A stretch of 64,000 nucleotides of DNA from Chitinophaga varians. GTDB lineage: Bacteria > Bacteroidota > Bacteroidia > Chitinophagales > Chitinophagaceae. Position numbers and translations under genes: made by a program. Under the pieces are notes generated by a model, which was not told where the DNA came from, ran no database searches, and saw nothing but the letters and a program-made list of their open reading frames with translations. The stretch spans positions 62,001 through 126,000 of the forward strand of contig NZ_JABAIA010000003.1 in the NCBI RefSeq assembly GCF_012641275.1, given 5' to 3'. Position 1 is the first letter of the stretch, and the number at the start of each line of letters is the position of its first letter. Positions 8,184-16,116 of the stretch are shown one piece after another.

Positions 8184-8897
8184 TTATTTTATGCGCTGTT
8201 GCTGTACGGCCATCATCATGCGGGCAAAATGAGGGTTCATTTCCGTGATACGCCCACTGTTGAGGGAAATGCCCATAGAACCGGCAGGGGGCACTGCTCC
8301 GCCAAGCCCTGGTCCTGATACGGAAAAATACAACGCTGCTTTTCCTTCTTCTCCCCTGATGTTTCTCCAGGCGCCGGTAGCGCCACCCTTGTTGAGTTTC
8401 AGCTCTTCACCGGCAGGCAGCGCAAAGCGTAGCACACCGTTGGCCGGAATATCTTTCTGTGTGGCATTCACTTTTACAGACATCTCTTTTCCTTTGTTGC
8501 CAAAAAGATATACCACGTTTTTTTCTTCGCGGCCGGCATTGCGCTGCAGGGCTTCCTCAGAGGCCAGATACAGATCAAGGACCAGCTCCGGTTTAGTGGA
8601 ATCGCTGTCGGTAAATGACCGGAAGATAAACACGTTGGAGCCTAATCTGGCAGACCGGTTGCCGGCATGGCTCCAGATTTCACACAGGGAGCTGCCGCCC
8701 ATGGCAGAACCTTTGGAAGACAGCGTGGCCACATATTCCAGTCCGGCGGTATCTGCCGGATTGTTCCAGTAAACGAAGTCGCGGTGTTTTCCTTTGCGTT
8801 CAAAGGTGTCTGATTTACGGAGGATATCAATGTTCTGACCATAGGCCCGGGCGCCAAGAATGACCAGGCAACAGCACAATAGGTAAGGGAGCTTCAT
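8184..8897 (-). CDS. Secreted protein of unknown function
   Basis: The 237-residue product has a signal peptide (MKLPYLLCCCLVILG, cleavage likely after ARAYG) and no lipobox followed by +2 sorting residues, so periplasmic export is expected. The mature part is rich in short beta-like segments (NVFIFRSFTD, ELVLDLYLASEEAL, NVVYLFGNKGKEMSVKV) and ends with a methionine-rich helix (FARMMMAVQQQ). I do not recognise the family. It follows the divergent 8970 gene across a 72-bp gap and is separated from the FAD monooxygenase by 97 bp, in which no strong terminator is visible. Confidence 0.75.
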   Translation of the reverse strand: MKLPYLLCCCLVILGARAYGQNIDILRKSDTFERKGKHRDFVYWNNPADTAGLEYVATLSSKGSAMGGSSLCEIWSHAGNRSARLGSNVFIFRSFTDSDSTKPELVLDLYLASEEALQRNAGREEKNVVYLFGNKGKEMSVKVNATQKDIPANGVLRFALPAGEELKLNKGGATGAWRNIRGEEGKAALYFSVSGPGLGGAVPPAGSMGISLNSGRITEMNPHFARMMMAVQQQRIK

Positions 8898-8940
8898 ATG
8901 CGGGATTTTCTTAAAAATAAATAAAAACGACAGAACTTAG

Positions 8941-8948
8941 TAGCTTTG
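8941..8948 (+). promoter_or_regulatory. -7 promoter element TAGCTTTG
   Basis: This exact TAnnTTTG match overlaps the ATG at 8946. Transcription would start near 8955, so translation must begin downstream, at the ATG at 8970. Confidence 0.65.
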
Positions 8949-8969
8949 AGAAATTCTGTAGTGAAAGCA

Positions 8970-10370
8970 ATGACCCAATCTAACCTGGAAACATTATACG
9001 AAAGCCTGCGTCTGCGAAAACGCCCGGAAGACATTGCGGTGCTGATCAAAGAAGTATTGCAGGGCGACCTGAGCGCAAAGGAAATGCAGCTGTTGAATAA
9101 AGCCGCGTCCGGGGCGCTGCGTAACCAGGTATGGCAATACACCTCCATGCTGGAGGCGTTCGCGGACGTGTCAGGAGCACAGGTACAGGTGAGCAGGGCC
9201 ATGCAACTGTTTAAAACAGATGGCGCCAATGATATGTCTGCCTATGACGACCCGCTGGTGGTAGAGGCCTTTTTAGCGAAAGTGAGCGCGGTAATACATA
9301 AAAACCCGGGATACAGTGATTATAAAACAGACCGTTTGAACCGGGAAGAACGGATGGCTGCCGGCCTGGACATTTCCCGCCGCCGCTACAATAAGTTGTT
9401 CCGCTGTTTACGGCATCTCGATAAGAAGCTGCATACCATGCTCCGCGGGCATAGGAAAAGTTTGTTCCAGCGTATCGGTAAACATGGCTTCGCGGAAGAC
9501 ATCACCCGGGAAGATTTTATGAAAGATGTGAACAGCGCTTGTTTTATAGCCTACTATACCGCACGTTGCAACCTGCGTAGTGAATTCACAGTAAGCGGGC
9601 AGCAACGGGCGTTTGATGAAATTGCTGATATGTTGTTGCAACGATGTCTATATGAGCCGGTGGATGCCAGCTGGTGGGATATTATGCCGGCGAAACGTCA
9701 GCCCCGGCAGCAGGATACGGCCAACTGGCCGGCTATTGCCATGGTATATCCGGACCAGCAGGTGCTGCGTAAATTGTCACCGGAGCAACAGGGTTTTTTA
9801 CTCGGTAAATGGACCACACTGTTGCAGCAGGTGGCCACATTCCTGGAAGAGCTGTGGCAAACGAACGTTTTTGACCGTCAGTCGATGGTGGTGCGGTCAG
9901 GCAACGATTCCACCACCTGGAACAATACCGCCAATGCCTGGAACAAGGCACGTGACGGCTGGATGAGCCTCATCTATGCCCTGGGCATGGAATTTATACT
10001 GGAGGAGATGTGCTTCGGAAAAGTGATGCGGCTGATAGCTGGCGATGTGGCTGAATGGCACCACATGGAAGGGCACAAAGGCGACCCTAACCTGTCGGTA
10101 TGGAACCAGCTGCCGTTGCCCTGGGAAGTATTTTCCGGTAAAACTACGTGTAACCGCGAGCGTGTGGCTGCTGCCTGTAAGGCAGCAGGGCTGGACCCTG
10201 AACGTTCCGGCTGGATTGCCCCAAGGGTACATCACCCCGTACCTTTTCTGCCAACACCGGAATTGGTGCATGGTGTTACGGTGTCAAATCCCTATCTTGC
10301 GACCATATTAAAGCAACACAAATATTTTTCAGGGAAAGACGCTTCGCCGCTGTCTCCCGAAAAAAACTAA
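8970..10370 (+). CDS. Conserved-looking cytosolic protein of unknown function
   Basis: The 466-residue protein has no signal peptide or membrane segment and is rich in helices, charged residues and tryptophan (for example WWDIMP and WEVFSGK). I do not recognise a family. The start at 8970 is chosen because the alternative ATG at 8946 lies inside an exact -7 promoter element. A basic patch near residues 115-150 (SRRRYNKLFRCLRHLDKK) could bind nucleic acid, which is only a suggestion. Its TAA stop codon (10368-10370) overlaps the first two bases of the following tRNA gene, so the mRNA and tRNA may share a transcript that is cut by tRNA processing. Confidence 0.75.
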   Translation: MTQSNLETLYESLRLRKRPEDIAVLIKEVLQGDLSAKEMQLLNKAASGALRNQVWQYTSMLEAFADVSGAQVQVSRAMQLFKTDGANDMSAYDDPLVVEAFLAKVSAVIHKNPGYSDYKTDRLNREERMAAGLDISRRRYNKLFRCLRHLDKKLHTMLRGHRKSLFQRIGKHGFAEDITREDFMKDVNSACFIAYYTARCNLRSEFTVSGQQRAFDEIADMLLQRCLYEPVDASWWDIMPAKRQPRQQDTANWPAIAMVYPDQQVLRKLSPEQQGFLLGKWTTLLQQVATFLEELWQTNVFDRQSMVVRSGNDSTTWNNTANAWNKARDGWMSLIYALGMEFILEEMCFGKVMRLIAGDVAEWHHMEGHKGDPNLSVWNQLPLPWEVFSGKTTCNRERVAAACKAAGLDPERSGWIAPRVHHPVPFLPTPELVHGVTVSNPYLATILKQHKYFSGKDASPLSPEKN

Positions 10371-10442
10371 CGGAGTAGTTCAGTTGGTAGAGCTTCCGGC
10401 ACTTAATCCGGATAGACGCAGGTTCGAGCCCTGCCTCCGTTT
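10369..10442 (+). tRNA. tRNA gene with an 8-nt anticodon loop (identity uncertain)
   Basis: The body is canonical. It has a perfect 7-bp acceptor stem (10369-10375 with 10435-10441), T8 and A9, a four-pair D arm with GG in the loop, a five-base variable region, and a perfect 5-bp T arm with a TTCGAGC loop. G15-C48 and the TTC of the T-loop are present, and CCA is not encoded. The anticodon stem TCCGG/CCGGA (10395-10399 with 10408-10412) closes an eight-base loop, CACTTAAT, instead of seven. Read from the 5' side the triplet is CTT (lysine) but with A in place of U33. Other registers give TTA or TAA. The gene may be a divergent tRNA-Lys, a frameshift-suppressor-like tRNA or a pseudo-tRNA. Confidence 0.8.
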
Positions 10443-10455
10443 CTATCATCCCGCC

Positions 10456-11124
10456 ATGAAATACCTGTTGCCATTCGTAGTATTATTCCTACTGGCCGCC
10501 TGCCAGGAAGCGAAGAACGATGAGCCACTTCCTCCGCATTCCAAATTGGTGCAGATACCGTTGATTGACAGCCTGGGCATTATCACCATCGCTGTTCCCG
10601 AGCGGTATGATACCTGTTATTCCTGGACCTATACAAGTGACTGTGGCCGGAACTGCAATAGTCAGTGTTACCGGTATCAGTCCAAAGCACTGCGTATAGT
10701 ACATGAATTCGATGCATGGGGGCCCCAGTTGCGCGGAGACACCATTGATAAATTTACCATCAAACATCCGTTGGTAATGCGCCGGTATGGAACAGAAGAT
10801 ACCTCCAAAAACATACATGTAGCTTATCTCAAAAATGTAAAAAAGGAGGCCCAAATGATGGGGACTAGCAATAAACTGTTGTTTGACACCATACAAAAAA
10901 TCGATGGCCGATATTATGCCATTACGGTTTTTGATTATTCAGATTCCCTGCAACGTAAGGAGGTTACCGCAGCTACCATCATCAACGAAAATTCTTTAGA
11001 GTTTACATATGAACTGCTGTCGGCAAAGAAAGACTCCTTCACTGATTACTTTATCCCCGAAGCATTATCACTCCTGAAAACTATCCGTATTCAGGAAGAA
11101 CGGACAAAGAAGCCGTCCCGGTAA
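10456..11124 (+). CDS. Lipoprotein of unknown function
   Basis: The 222-residue product starts with a lipoprotein signal ending in the lipobox LLAAC (Cys16), so it should be anchored in a membrane after lipidation. The ATG at 10456 is preferred because an upstream in-frame start at 10384 lies inside the tRNA. The mature part has a cysteine-rich turn (DCGRNCNSQC, about residue 60-70) and then beta-like segments with no recognised motif. It sits 13 bp after the tRNA and ends within the loop of a strong hairpin. Confidence 0.75.
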   Translation: MKYLLPFVVLFLLAACQEAKNDEPLPPHSKLVQIPLIDSLGIITIAVPERYDTCYSWTYTSDCGRNCNSQCYRYQSKALRIVHEFDAWGPQLRGDTIDKFTIKHPLVMRRYGTEDTSKNIHVAYLKNVKKEAQMMGTSNKLLFDTIQKIDGRYYAITVFDYSDSLQRKEVTAATIINENSLEFTYELLSAKKDSFTDYFIPEALSLLKTIRIQEERTKKPSR

Positions 11125-11134
11125 GGGACGGCTT
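11110..11134. terminator. Hairpin terminator overlapping the lipoprotein stop codon
   Basis: A perfect 10-bp stem (11110-11119 with 11125-11134) has a five-base loop that contains the TAA stop codon of the lipoprotein gene. It lies between this gene and the convergent astacin gene and could end both transcripts. Confidence 0.7.
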
Positions 11135-11140
11135 ACGATA

Positions 11141-12613
11141 TTATAAAGCAACTAATTGCCGCGTGAACCAGCTATAGTCATCAGTGTTATGGCCCAGGAA
11201 ATACTGTTGATACCCGCTTACAAAGGGATACTGTACCTGGTAACCTTTGTCCCATCTTCCGGCTTGTACCAGCGGACCCATAGTGCCGTCTGCATTTAGC
11301 TGGCGGATGAACCAGGTTTTTGATGTCATACTTTGCCCATAAAAGTATTGTACACCGCCCAGATTGTAGGGAAATTGTACTTCATATGCATCCTGCCAGT
11401 AGCCCGCTGAAATTTCTTTTCCCATTTTGCCGCCTGGCAGCAGTTCCTGGATGAACCATCTCTTTTTAATTTTGTTTTGGCCGCAAAGAAATACACGGTC
11501 GCCCATCGTGTAGGTGAACTGGCGATGATAGGGGTTTTGCCAGGTGCCATGGTCTGTTTCACTGCCCATTTTACCATCCGGCAGCAACTCTTGGATGAAC
11601 CAGTAGTATGTTTCAAGGTTCTGGCCGAAAAAAAATACACGGCCGCCAATTGTAAACGGGACCTGGACTGCGTAAGCGTTATGCCAGGAGCCGGTGGCGG
11701 TAGTTGGTCCTACAAGCCCGCCGGCCAGCAGTTCCTGGATGAACCAGTTCTTTTTTTCGAGATTTTGACCATAATAGAACGTCCTGCCACCAACAGTAAA
11801 CGGAAACTGTACTTCGTAAGGATCGTACCAGGTACCATGCTGAGTGGTGGCGCCTGGGGTTCCGTCGGGCGATAGTATCTGTATATACCAGCTTTTCGCG
11901 GATGGATTGTGCTCGAAGGCATAGGTCTGGCCATCGATGATGAAAGAAAATTGCACCGCATAAGGGTTTTTCCATTTTCCGCTGGCTATTTGCGGGCCCA
12001 TAGGCACTCGTTGCTGTTGGTATAACGAAAGGATGCCACCGGGGTTTTTATCATTGGCCGACAAGGCGGTGTAGCCCTGGTTGTCGCCAGCGCCCAGTTT
12101 GAGACTGTTGTCCTGTTTCCATCGCATGGTCCATACCTGCTGGTTGTCCGGGTATCCGCCCCAGCCGGTTGCCGGAGCGGGATAATGCATGACCGACAGC
12201 GGGTCATAGTCTGTGAGGTTGTTGCTGTACAGGTCTTTGGTGAACTGCACATTACCCTGCCCGCCATCAATGTTTTGCCATTGCATGTCGATGTGGTCAT
12301 CACGGTCACTTCTGGAATGTTCATGGGCCAGGCCAATGACATGCCCCAGTTCATGCAGCGCCAGGTCGGACTGGCTGATGCCAACGATTTGTTTGCCACC
12401 CTGCATGCCTATGCCGCTTTCATTATCGGCGCTTTCTTTTTGGATGTACAGGTAATTAGGCTCGTCTGACCAGGGGAGGAAAGTGACGCCGGCGGCGTTT
12501 TCCCATTGGGCCATGGCCGCTAAGACTTCCTGCTGGTAGGGATAGCCGCTTTCAAAAGTGAAAGGAATGGTGCGGTAAGTCCACAACGATACATTGGTGG
12601 GAGTAACTGACAT
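11141..12613 (-). CDS. Astacin-family zinc metalloprotease with six C-terminal repeats
   Basis: The 490-residue protein carries the full astacin zinc motif HELGHVIGLAHEHSR (residues 87-101; H87, H91 and H97 bind zinc, E88 is catalytic) and the Met-turn SVMHYP (140-145) with its tyrosine. The catalytic domain covers about residues 5-200. From about 210 to 490 there are six repeats of roughly 46 residues with the pattern GxW, Y.VQFPF, GG, YFYGQN and WFIQEL, which look like a beta-structured binding domain. There is no visible signal peptide or propeptide, although astacins are normally secreted zymogens. The gene is monocistronic on the minus strand, downstream of the MFS gene. Confidence 0.9.
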   Translation of the reverse strand: MSVTPTNVSLWTYRTIPFTFESGYPYQQEVLAAMAQWENAAGVTFLPWSDEPNYLYIQKESADNESGIGMQGGKQIVGISQSDLALHELGHVIGLAHEHSRSDRDDHIDMQWQNIDGGQGNVQFTKDLYSNNLTDYDPLSVMHYPAPATGWGGYPDNQQVWTMRWKQDNSLKLGAGDNQGYTALSANDKNPGGILSLYQQQRVPMGPQIASGKWKNPYAVQFSFIIDGQTYAFEHNPSAKSWYIQILSPDGTPGATTQHGTWYDPYEVQFPFTVGGRTFYYGQNLEKKNWFIQELLAGGLVGPTTATGSWHNAYAVQVPFTIGGRVFFFGQNLETYYWFIQELLPDGKMGSETDHGTWQNPYHRQFTYTMGDRVFLCGQNKIKKRWFIQELLPGGKMGKEISAGYWQDAYEVQFPYNLGGVQYFYGQSMTSKTWFIRQLNADGTMGPLVQAGRWDKGYQVQYPFVSGYQQYFLGHNTDDYSWFTRQLVAL

Positions 12614-12760
12614 GTGGTTTTTTTTAGGAGTGAAACAATAGGGTGTCCGGTGTTGTATTTTTCTAATGTAATAAAGTTAGGATAACTAAGTATGTATATG
12701 AATGGGAAAATCCCCGGGTGGATGTCCGGAGATTTGATGGGGTTATTGTTGGTATGTAGC

Positions 12761-13948
12761 TTATTGTTCTTTTCTGATCATGATCAGCAGTAGTGCCAAT
12801 GCAGCGCATACGGCGCCAAAGAGGTAAATCGCCTGATAACCGAAACTGCTGGCGATCAGCCCGGCAATGGGGCCCGTAACGCCCAGCGCCAGGTCGGTGA
12901 AGGCCGTATAGGCGCCCATCGCGCTGCCACGTATTTCCGGAGAAACTTTTTTGACCGCTTCCACGCCTAAAGCAGGAAATATCAGGGAGAAGCCGATGCC
13001 GGTGAGCGCGCAGCCTATCAATGCCATGGCCGGAGAACCGGCGCTGCATAACAGGAGCAGACCTGCCATCTCGATCACGATGGAGATGGCCGCAATCCGG
13101 TATCCGCCGTACTTGTCGGGCGATGAGGCGAAGAACAAACGGACAAGGGTATACGTAGTGGCGAATACACTCAGCGCCCATGGCGCACCGCTCCATTTGT
13201 TGGCCGCAAACATCAGCGCTATAAAGGAAGAGAGGCAACCAAACCCTATCACGGACAAAGCAAGGGATACGCCCTGTCTTGAAATCATGGACAACACCCG
13301 ATAAAACGGAACGGCTGGTTTCCTGCCATTGGTGGCTATTTCGGGGCTTCTTAATACAGGAAGGCTGCCCAGTGCCGGCAATAACAGGATCAGCATAAAG
13401 GCTGCCATCACGCCAAAATACTGGTGCACAAAATTACCCAATGGCGCGCCCATACCGATACCGGCATACAGGGAGATGCCCACCCAGGCCATGAGCTTAC
13501 CTGCCCTGGCAGGGCCTACCAGCCCAATGCCCAGTGTCAGCGCGCCGGTGATGAGGAAACTCTCGCCAATGCCATGAAGGATTCTGGCGGCAAGCAAAAG
13601 GCCCAGGGTGAGTAACGGAGGGAGGCCGCCAATGGCGGAACAAACATACACCAGGCCGGCAACGGCGGTGGTAATGATGCCGCGTACCAGCCCGGACTTA
13701 GGGCCGCGGGTATCCGTATGCGTGCCTGCGTACATACGGGTAATCAGGGCGGTGGCATTGGCAAGGCCTATCACCACACCAACGAGCACGTTGCCATATC
13801 CCAGTTGATCGTGTACCAGTTTCGGTAACACAGCGAAAGAAACACCAATGGTCAGAAAGATAGACAATACGGAAAGCACTACCGGGGCCACCAGGGAACC
13901 GAAGCTAATAGCCGGGTTCTCCATACTGTTTTTAGCAATTGTACTCAT
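12761..13948 (-). CDS. MFS transporter (YfcJ/YhhS-like)
   Basis: The 395-residue protein has about twelve hydrophobic helices and the MFS loop motif after helix 2 (RMYAGTHTDTRGPK, about residues 72-85), which places it in the major facilitator superfamily. It resembles the arabinose-efflux/YfcJ-like group that exports sugars, drugs or metabolites. An exact -7 promoter element lies 27 bp upstream of the ATG at 13948, so it can be transcribed apart from the AraC gene that precedes it on the same strand by 63 bp. The AraC regulator is the likely controller. The exported substrate cannot be told. Confidence 0.88.
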   Translation of the reverse strand: MSTIAKNSMENPAISFGSLVAPVVLSVLSIFLTIGVSFAVLPKLVHDQLGYGNVLVGVVIGLANATALITRMYAGTHTDTRGPKSGLVRGIITTAVAGLVYVCSAIGGLPPLLTLGLLLAARILHGIGESFLITGALTLGIGLVGPARAGKLMAWVGISLYAGIGMGAPLGNFVHQYFGVMAAFMLILLLPALGSLPVLRSPEIATNGRKPAVPFYRVLSMISRQGVSLALSVIGFGCLSSFIALMFAANKWSGAPWALSVFATTYTLVRLFFASSPDKYGGYRIAAISIVIEMAGLLLLCSAGSPAMALIGCALTGIGFSLIFPALGVEAVKKVSPEIRGSAMGAYTAFTDLALGVTGPIAGLIASSFGYQAIYLFGAVCAALALLLIMIRKEQ

Positions 13949-13974
13949 AACTTTTTATCAGCTTATTATGAGTG

Positions 13975-13982
13975 CAAAGCTA
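13975..13982 (-). promoter_or_regulatory. -7 promoter element TAGCTTTG (minus strand)
   Basis: An exact TAnnTTTG match on the minus strand lies 27 bp upstream of the MFS start at 13948, between the AraC stop codon and the MFS gene. It indicates an independent MFS promoter. Confidence 0.6.
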
Positions 13983-14011
13983 TGAGGGAAAGAAAGGGAG
14001 GAGTAGGCCGA

Positions 14012-14872
14012 TTAATGGGCATCATTGGACAATTCATGGTTTTGTGTCCTGAATGCCAATGGCGTCATGCCGGTATGTTTTTTAAAGAGCCGCGAGAAAT
14101 AGGCTGCATCTTCGTAACCCAGTTCAAACGCGATCTGCTTTGCGTCCAGGCGGGTATAGTACAGTAGCCGCCGTGCTTCCAGCAGTACTTCTTCTGCAAT
14201 CCAGTGGCTGGCAGGAAAGCCGGTGACGGCTTTTACGCACTCGTTGAGATAGAGCGGCGTAATGTGCAGCAGTTCGGCGTATTGCTGCACCTGCTTCAGT
14301 TCCCTGAATTTGTTTTTTGCCAGTTTCCTGAATTTTACGGTGATGGTTTGCCGTCGGCTGTTGGCGATGGTATGGGATAAATCATGTTGCATGATTTCAG
14401 CGGCGAAGAGCCCTAATATGCCTTCTGCCAGTGATGTCACGATTTGTTTTTTCAGGAGTCGGCCGGTCGCTTCCAGTGCGTGCTGCAATACCGGCATGCT
14501 GAGGAAAACAGCAGGTGACTGCGGGAGTGGAAACTGTTGTTGTACCCGCTGGTAGTTTTCAAAAATATCGCGGCAGTTTCCCCTGACCATGCCGGGGGCG
14601 GCAAACAGAAACCAGCCGTTGCTGCGAGGGTGCTGCCGGATGTAACGGTGTACCTGTCCGGGTGCAATGAAACATAACGCCGGCGCAGTCATATGCCATT
14701 CGATAAAATCAATTTCCAGCACAAATTCACCCTCCGTCAACAGCAGGAAAACGTAATGGTCATCGCGGTGGATGTGCCTCATGCCCTCGTGTATATAGGT
14801 GCCTGTCTTCAGTTCTACGCCGAGGTCCTGCAGTTCTTTGCCATGTAGCGGGATGGGTGGCTGGCTTTTCAT
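14012..14872 (-). CDS. AraC-family transcriptional regulator
   Basis: The 286-residue protein has an N-terminal cupin-like sensor (HIHRDDHYVFLLLTEGEFVL, about residues 32-51) and a C-terminal double helix-turn-helix (about 185-280). The AraC signature is in AKQIAFELGYEDAAYFSRLF followed by KKHTGMTPLAFR. Regulators of this type bind a small molecule through the cupin and activate adjacent genes. It lies immediately upstream of, and co-directional with, the MFS exporter, which makes that exporter the probable target. No ligand can be predicted. Confidence 0.9.
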   Translation of the reverse strand: MKSQPPIPLHGKELQDLGVELKTGTYIHEGMRHIHRDDHYVFLLLTEGEFVLEIDFIEWHMTAPALCFIAPGQVHRYIRQHPRSNGWFLFAAPGMVRGNCRDIFENYQRVQQQFPLPQSPAVFLSMPVLQHALEATGRLLKKQIVTSLAEGILGLFAAEIMQHDLSHTIANSRRQTITVKFRKLAKNKFRELKQVQQYAELLHITPLYLNECVKAVTGFPASHWIAEEVLLEARRLLYYTRLDAKQIAFELGYEDAAYFSRLFKKHTGMTPLAFRTQNHELSNDAH

Positions 14873-15031
14873 GTATTTGTTTTATCGACTCCAAAAGTCT
14901 GTGTACGACATGCCGCTAAGATAAGAATAGTTCTGTCTACAGCAACGTGTATGGTTGATGCTGGTCCCGCAGAACCGATCTTCTTAATGACGAAAATATG
15001 TTATCTTGCCCGGCTAAATATATTACCCTCT

Positions 15032-16069
15032 ATGAAAAAGATTTGTTTAACCTATGGCCTGTTGCTGGCTGGATCCCTGCTGTATCACGTGAATGCACAA
15101 ACCTACCCCGGACCCGTCGGTATTGGCACCAATCCTTCGCCAGATTTTTTACTTCATGTCGCCGGCAAATCCCGATTTGAAGGGACTGCATTTTTTGGAG
15201 AATGGTATGATCCGGTAGTTTATGGAAAAGGAATTCAGATTACCCGGCATACTGATCAGGGAGATAATCAGTTTCACCTTTCGTTTATCCGGTCAGGCAC
15301 TAAGATAGCCGGGATGGGCTTTTTAAGAAACAGTAATGTCTTCGCTATCCAGAATGACGCAGATAATTCTTCCCAGCGGGGAATTTTTCTGGATGGAGTA
15401 GGAAGAGTAGGTATTGGCATCACTAATCCAGACCAGCAGCTGTTAGTAGCAGGAAATATCGGTGTGGCCGGTTTGGGAAACAAAATAGGTGTTGCCATGC
15501 ATGACTATATGATGTATAACAACCAGAACCAGCCTAACTATGGCATGCAATGGACCCTCGATAGCTGGAGCAGCAACGGCCCTACCTACTGGCTGAGCGG
15601 ATTTGGCGGTATGAAGTTTTTCACCGGAGGAGCGCCGCGGCTGGCAGTCTCTTACACGGGGAATGTCGGTATTGGTGTGACATCTCCCAACAATCCCTAC
15701 AAACTGGCGGTAGACGGCACTATCGGCGCCAGAAGGATAAAAGTGACACAGGAAACCTGGGCCGACTTCGTGTTTGATTCCGCCTATGTATTGCCTTCCC
15801 TGAAAGAAGTAGCACAGCATACACAAACAAAAGGGCATCTTCCGGGTATACCTTCCGCCTCAGAAATCGCGAAGCAGGGGCTGGACCTGGGGGATATGCA
15901 GCAACGCCAGATGCAGAAGATAGAAGGATTGACCCTGTACCTGATCGATCAGCAAAAAAAGATGGAGACACAACAAACAAAAATAAACACACAGGAGGAG
16001 CTGATCATGCGTTTGCAGCAGCAACTGAAAGAACAGGACAACAGGCTGCGGGCGCTGGAGGCGAAATAA
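15032..16069 (+). CDS. Secreted tail-fibre-like protein with GIG repeats
   Basis: Starting at the ATG at 15032 (an upstream start at 14951 would precede the signal peptide), the 345-residue product has a signal sequence (MKKICLTYGLLLAGSLLYHV, cleaved near VNA-Q). The mature part has spaced GIG motifs (VGIGTNPSPDFLLHV, VGIGITNPDQQLLV, VGIGVTSPNNPYKLAV), each followed by a short strand, as in tail-fibre or collar repeats. The C-terminus contains IGARRIKVTQETWADFVFD, HLPGIPSA and a coiled coil (about 300-345). This architecture is common in Bacteroidota genomes outside prophages, and no other phage gene is nearby. It is likely a trimeric surface protein. Confidence 0.85.
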   Translation: MKKICLTYGLLLAGSLLYHVNAQTYPGPVGIGTNPSPDFLLHVAGKSRFEGTAFFGEWYDPVVYGKGIQITRHTDQGDNQFHLSFIRSGTKIAGMGFLRNSNVFAIQNDADNSSQRGIFLDGVGRVGIGITNPDQQLLVAGNIGVAGLGNKIGVAMHDYMMYNNQNQPNYGMQWTLDSWSSNGPTYWLSGFGGMKFFTGGAPRLAVSYTGNVGIGVTSPNNPYKLAVDGTIGARRIKVTQETWADFVFDSAYVLPSLKEVAQHTQTKGHLPGIPSASEIAKQGLDLGDMQQRQMQKIEGLTLYLIDQQKKMETQQTKINTQEELIMRLQQQLKEQDNRLRALEAK

Positions 16070-16074
16070 GCCTT

Positions 16075-16082
16075 TACTTTTG
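16075..16082 (+). promoter_or_regulatory. -7 promoter element TACTTTTG
   Basis: An exact TAnnTTTG element lies 34 bp before the DUF72 start codon at 16117, and 5 bp after the stop codon of the tail-fibre-like gene. Confidence 0.65.
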
Positions 16083-16116
16083 TAATTTTACCGGCTAACA
16101 AAAAAAGCAACCAGGC

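Noticed and set aside
15032..16069. Prophage, because of the tail-fibre-like protein
   Set aside because: No capsid, portal, terminase or integrase gene is near. Such secreted GIG-repeat proteins are common in Bacteroidota chromosomes.
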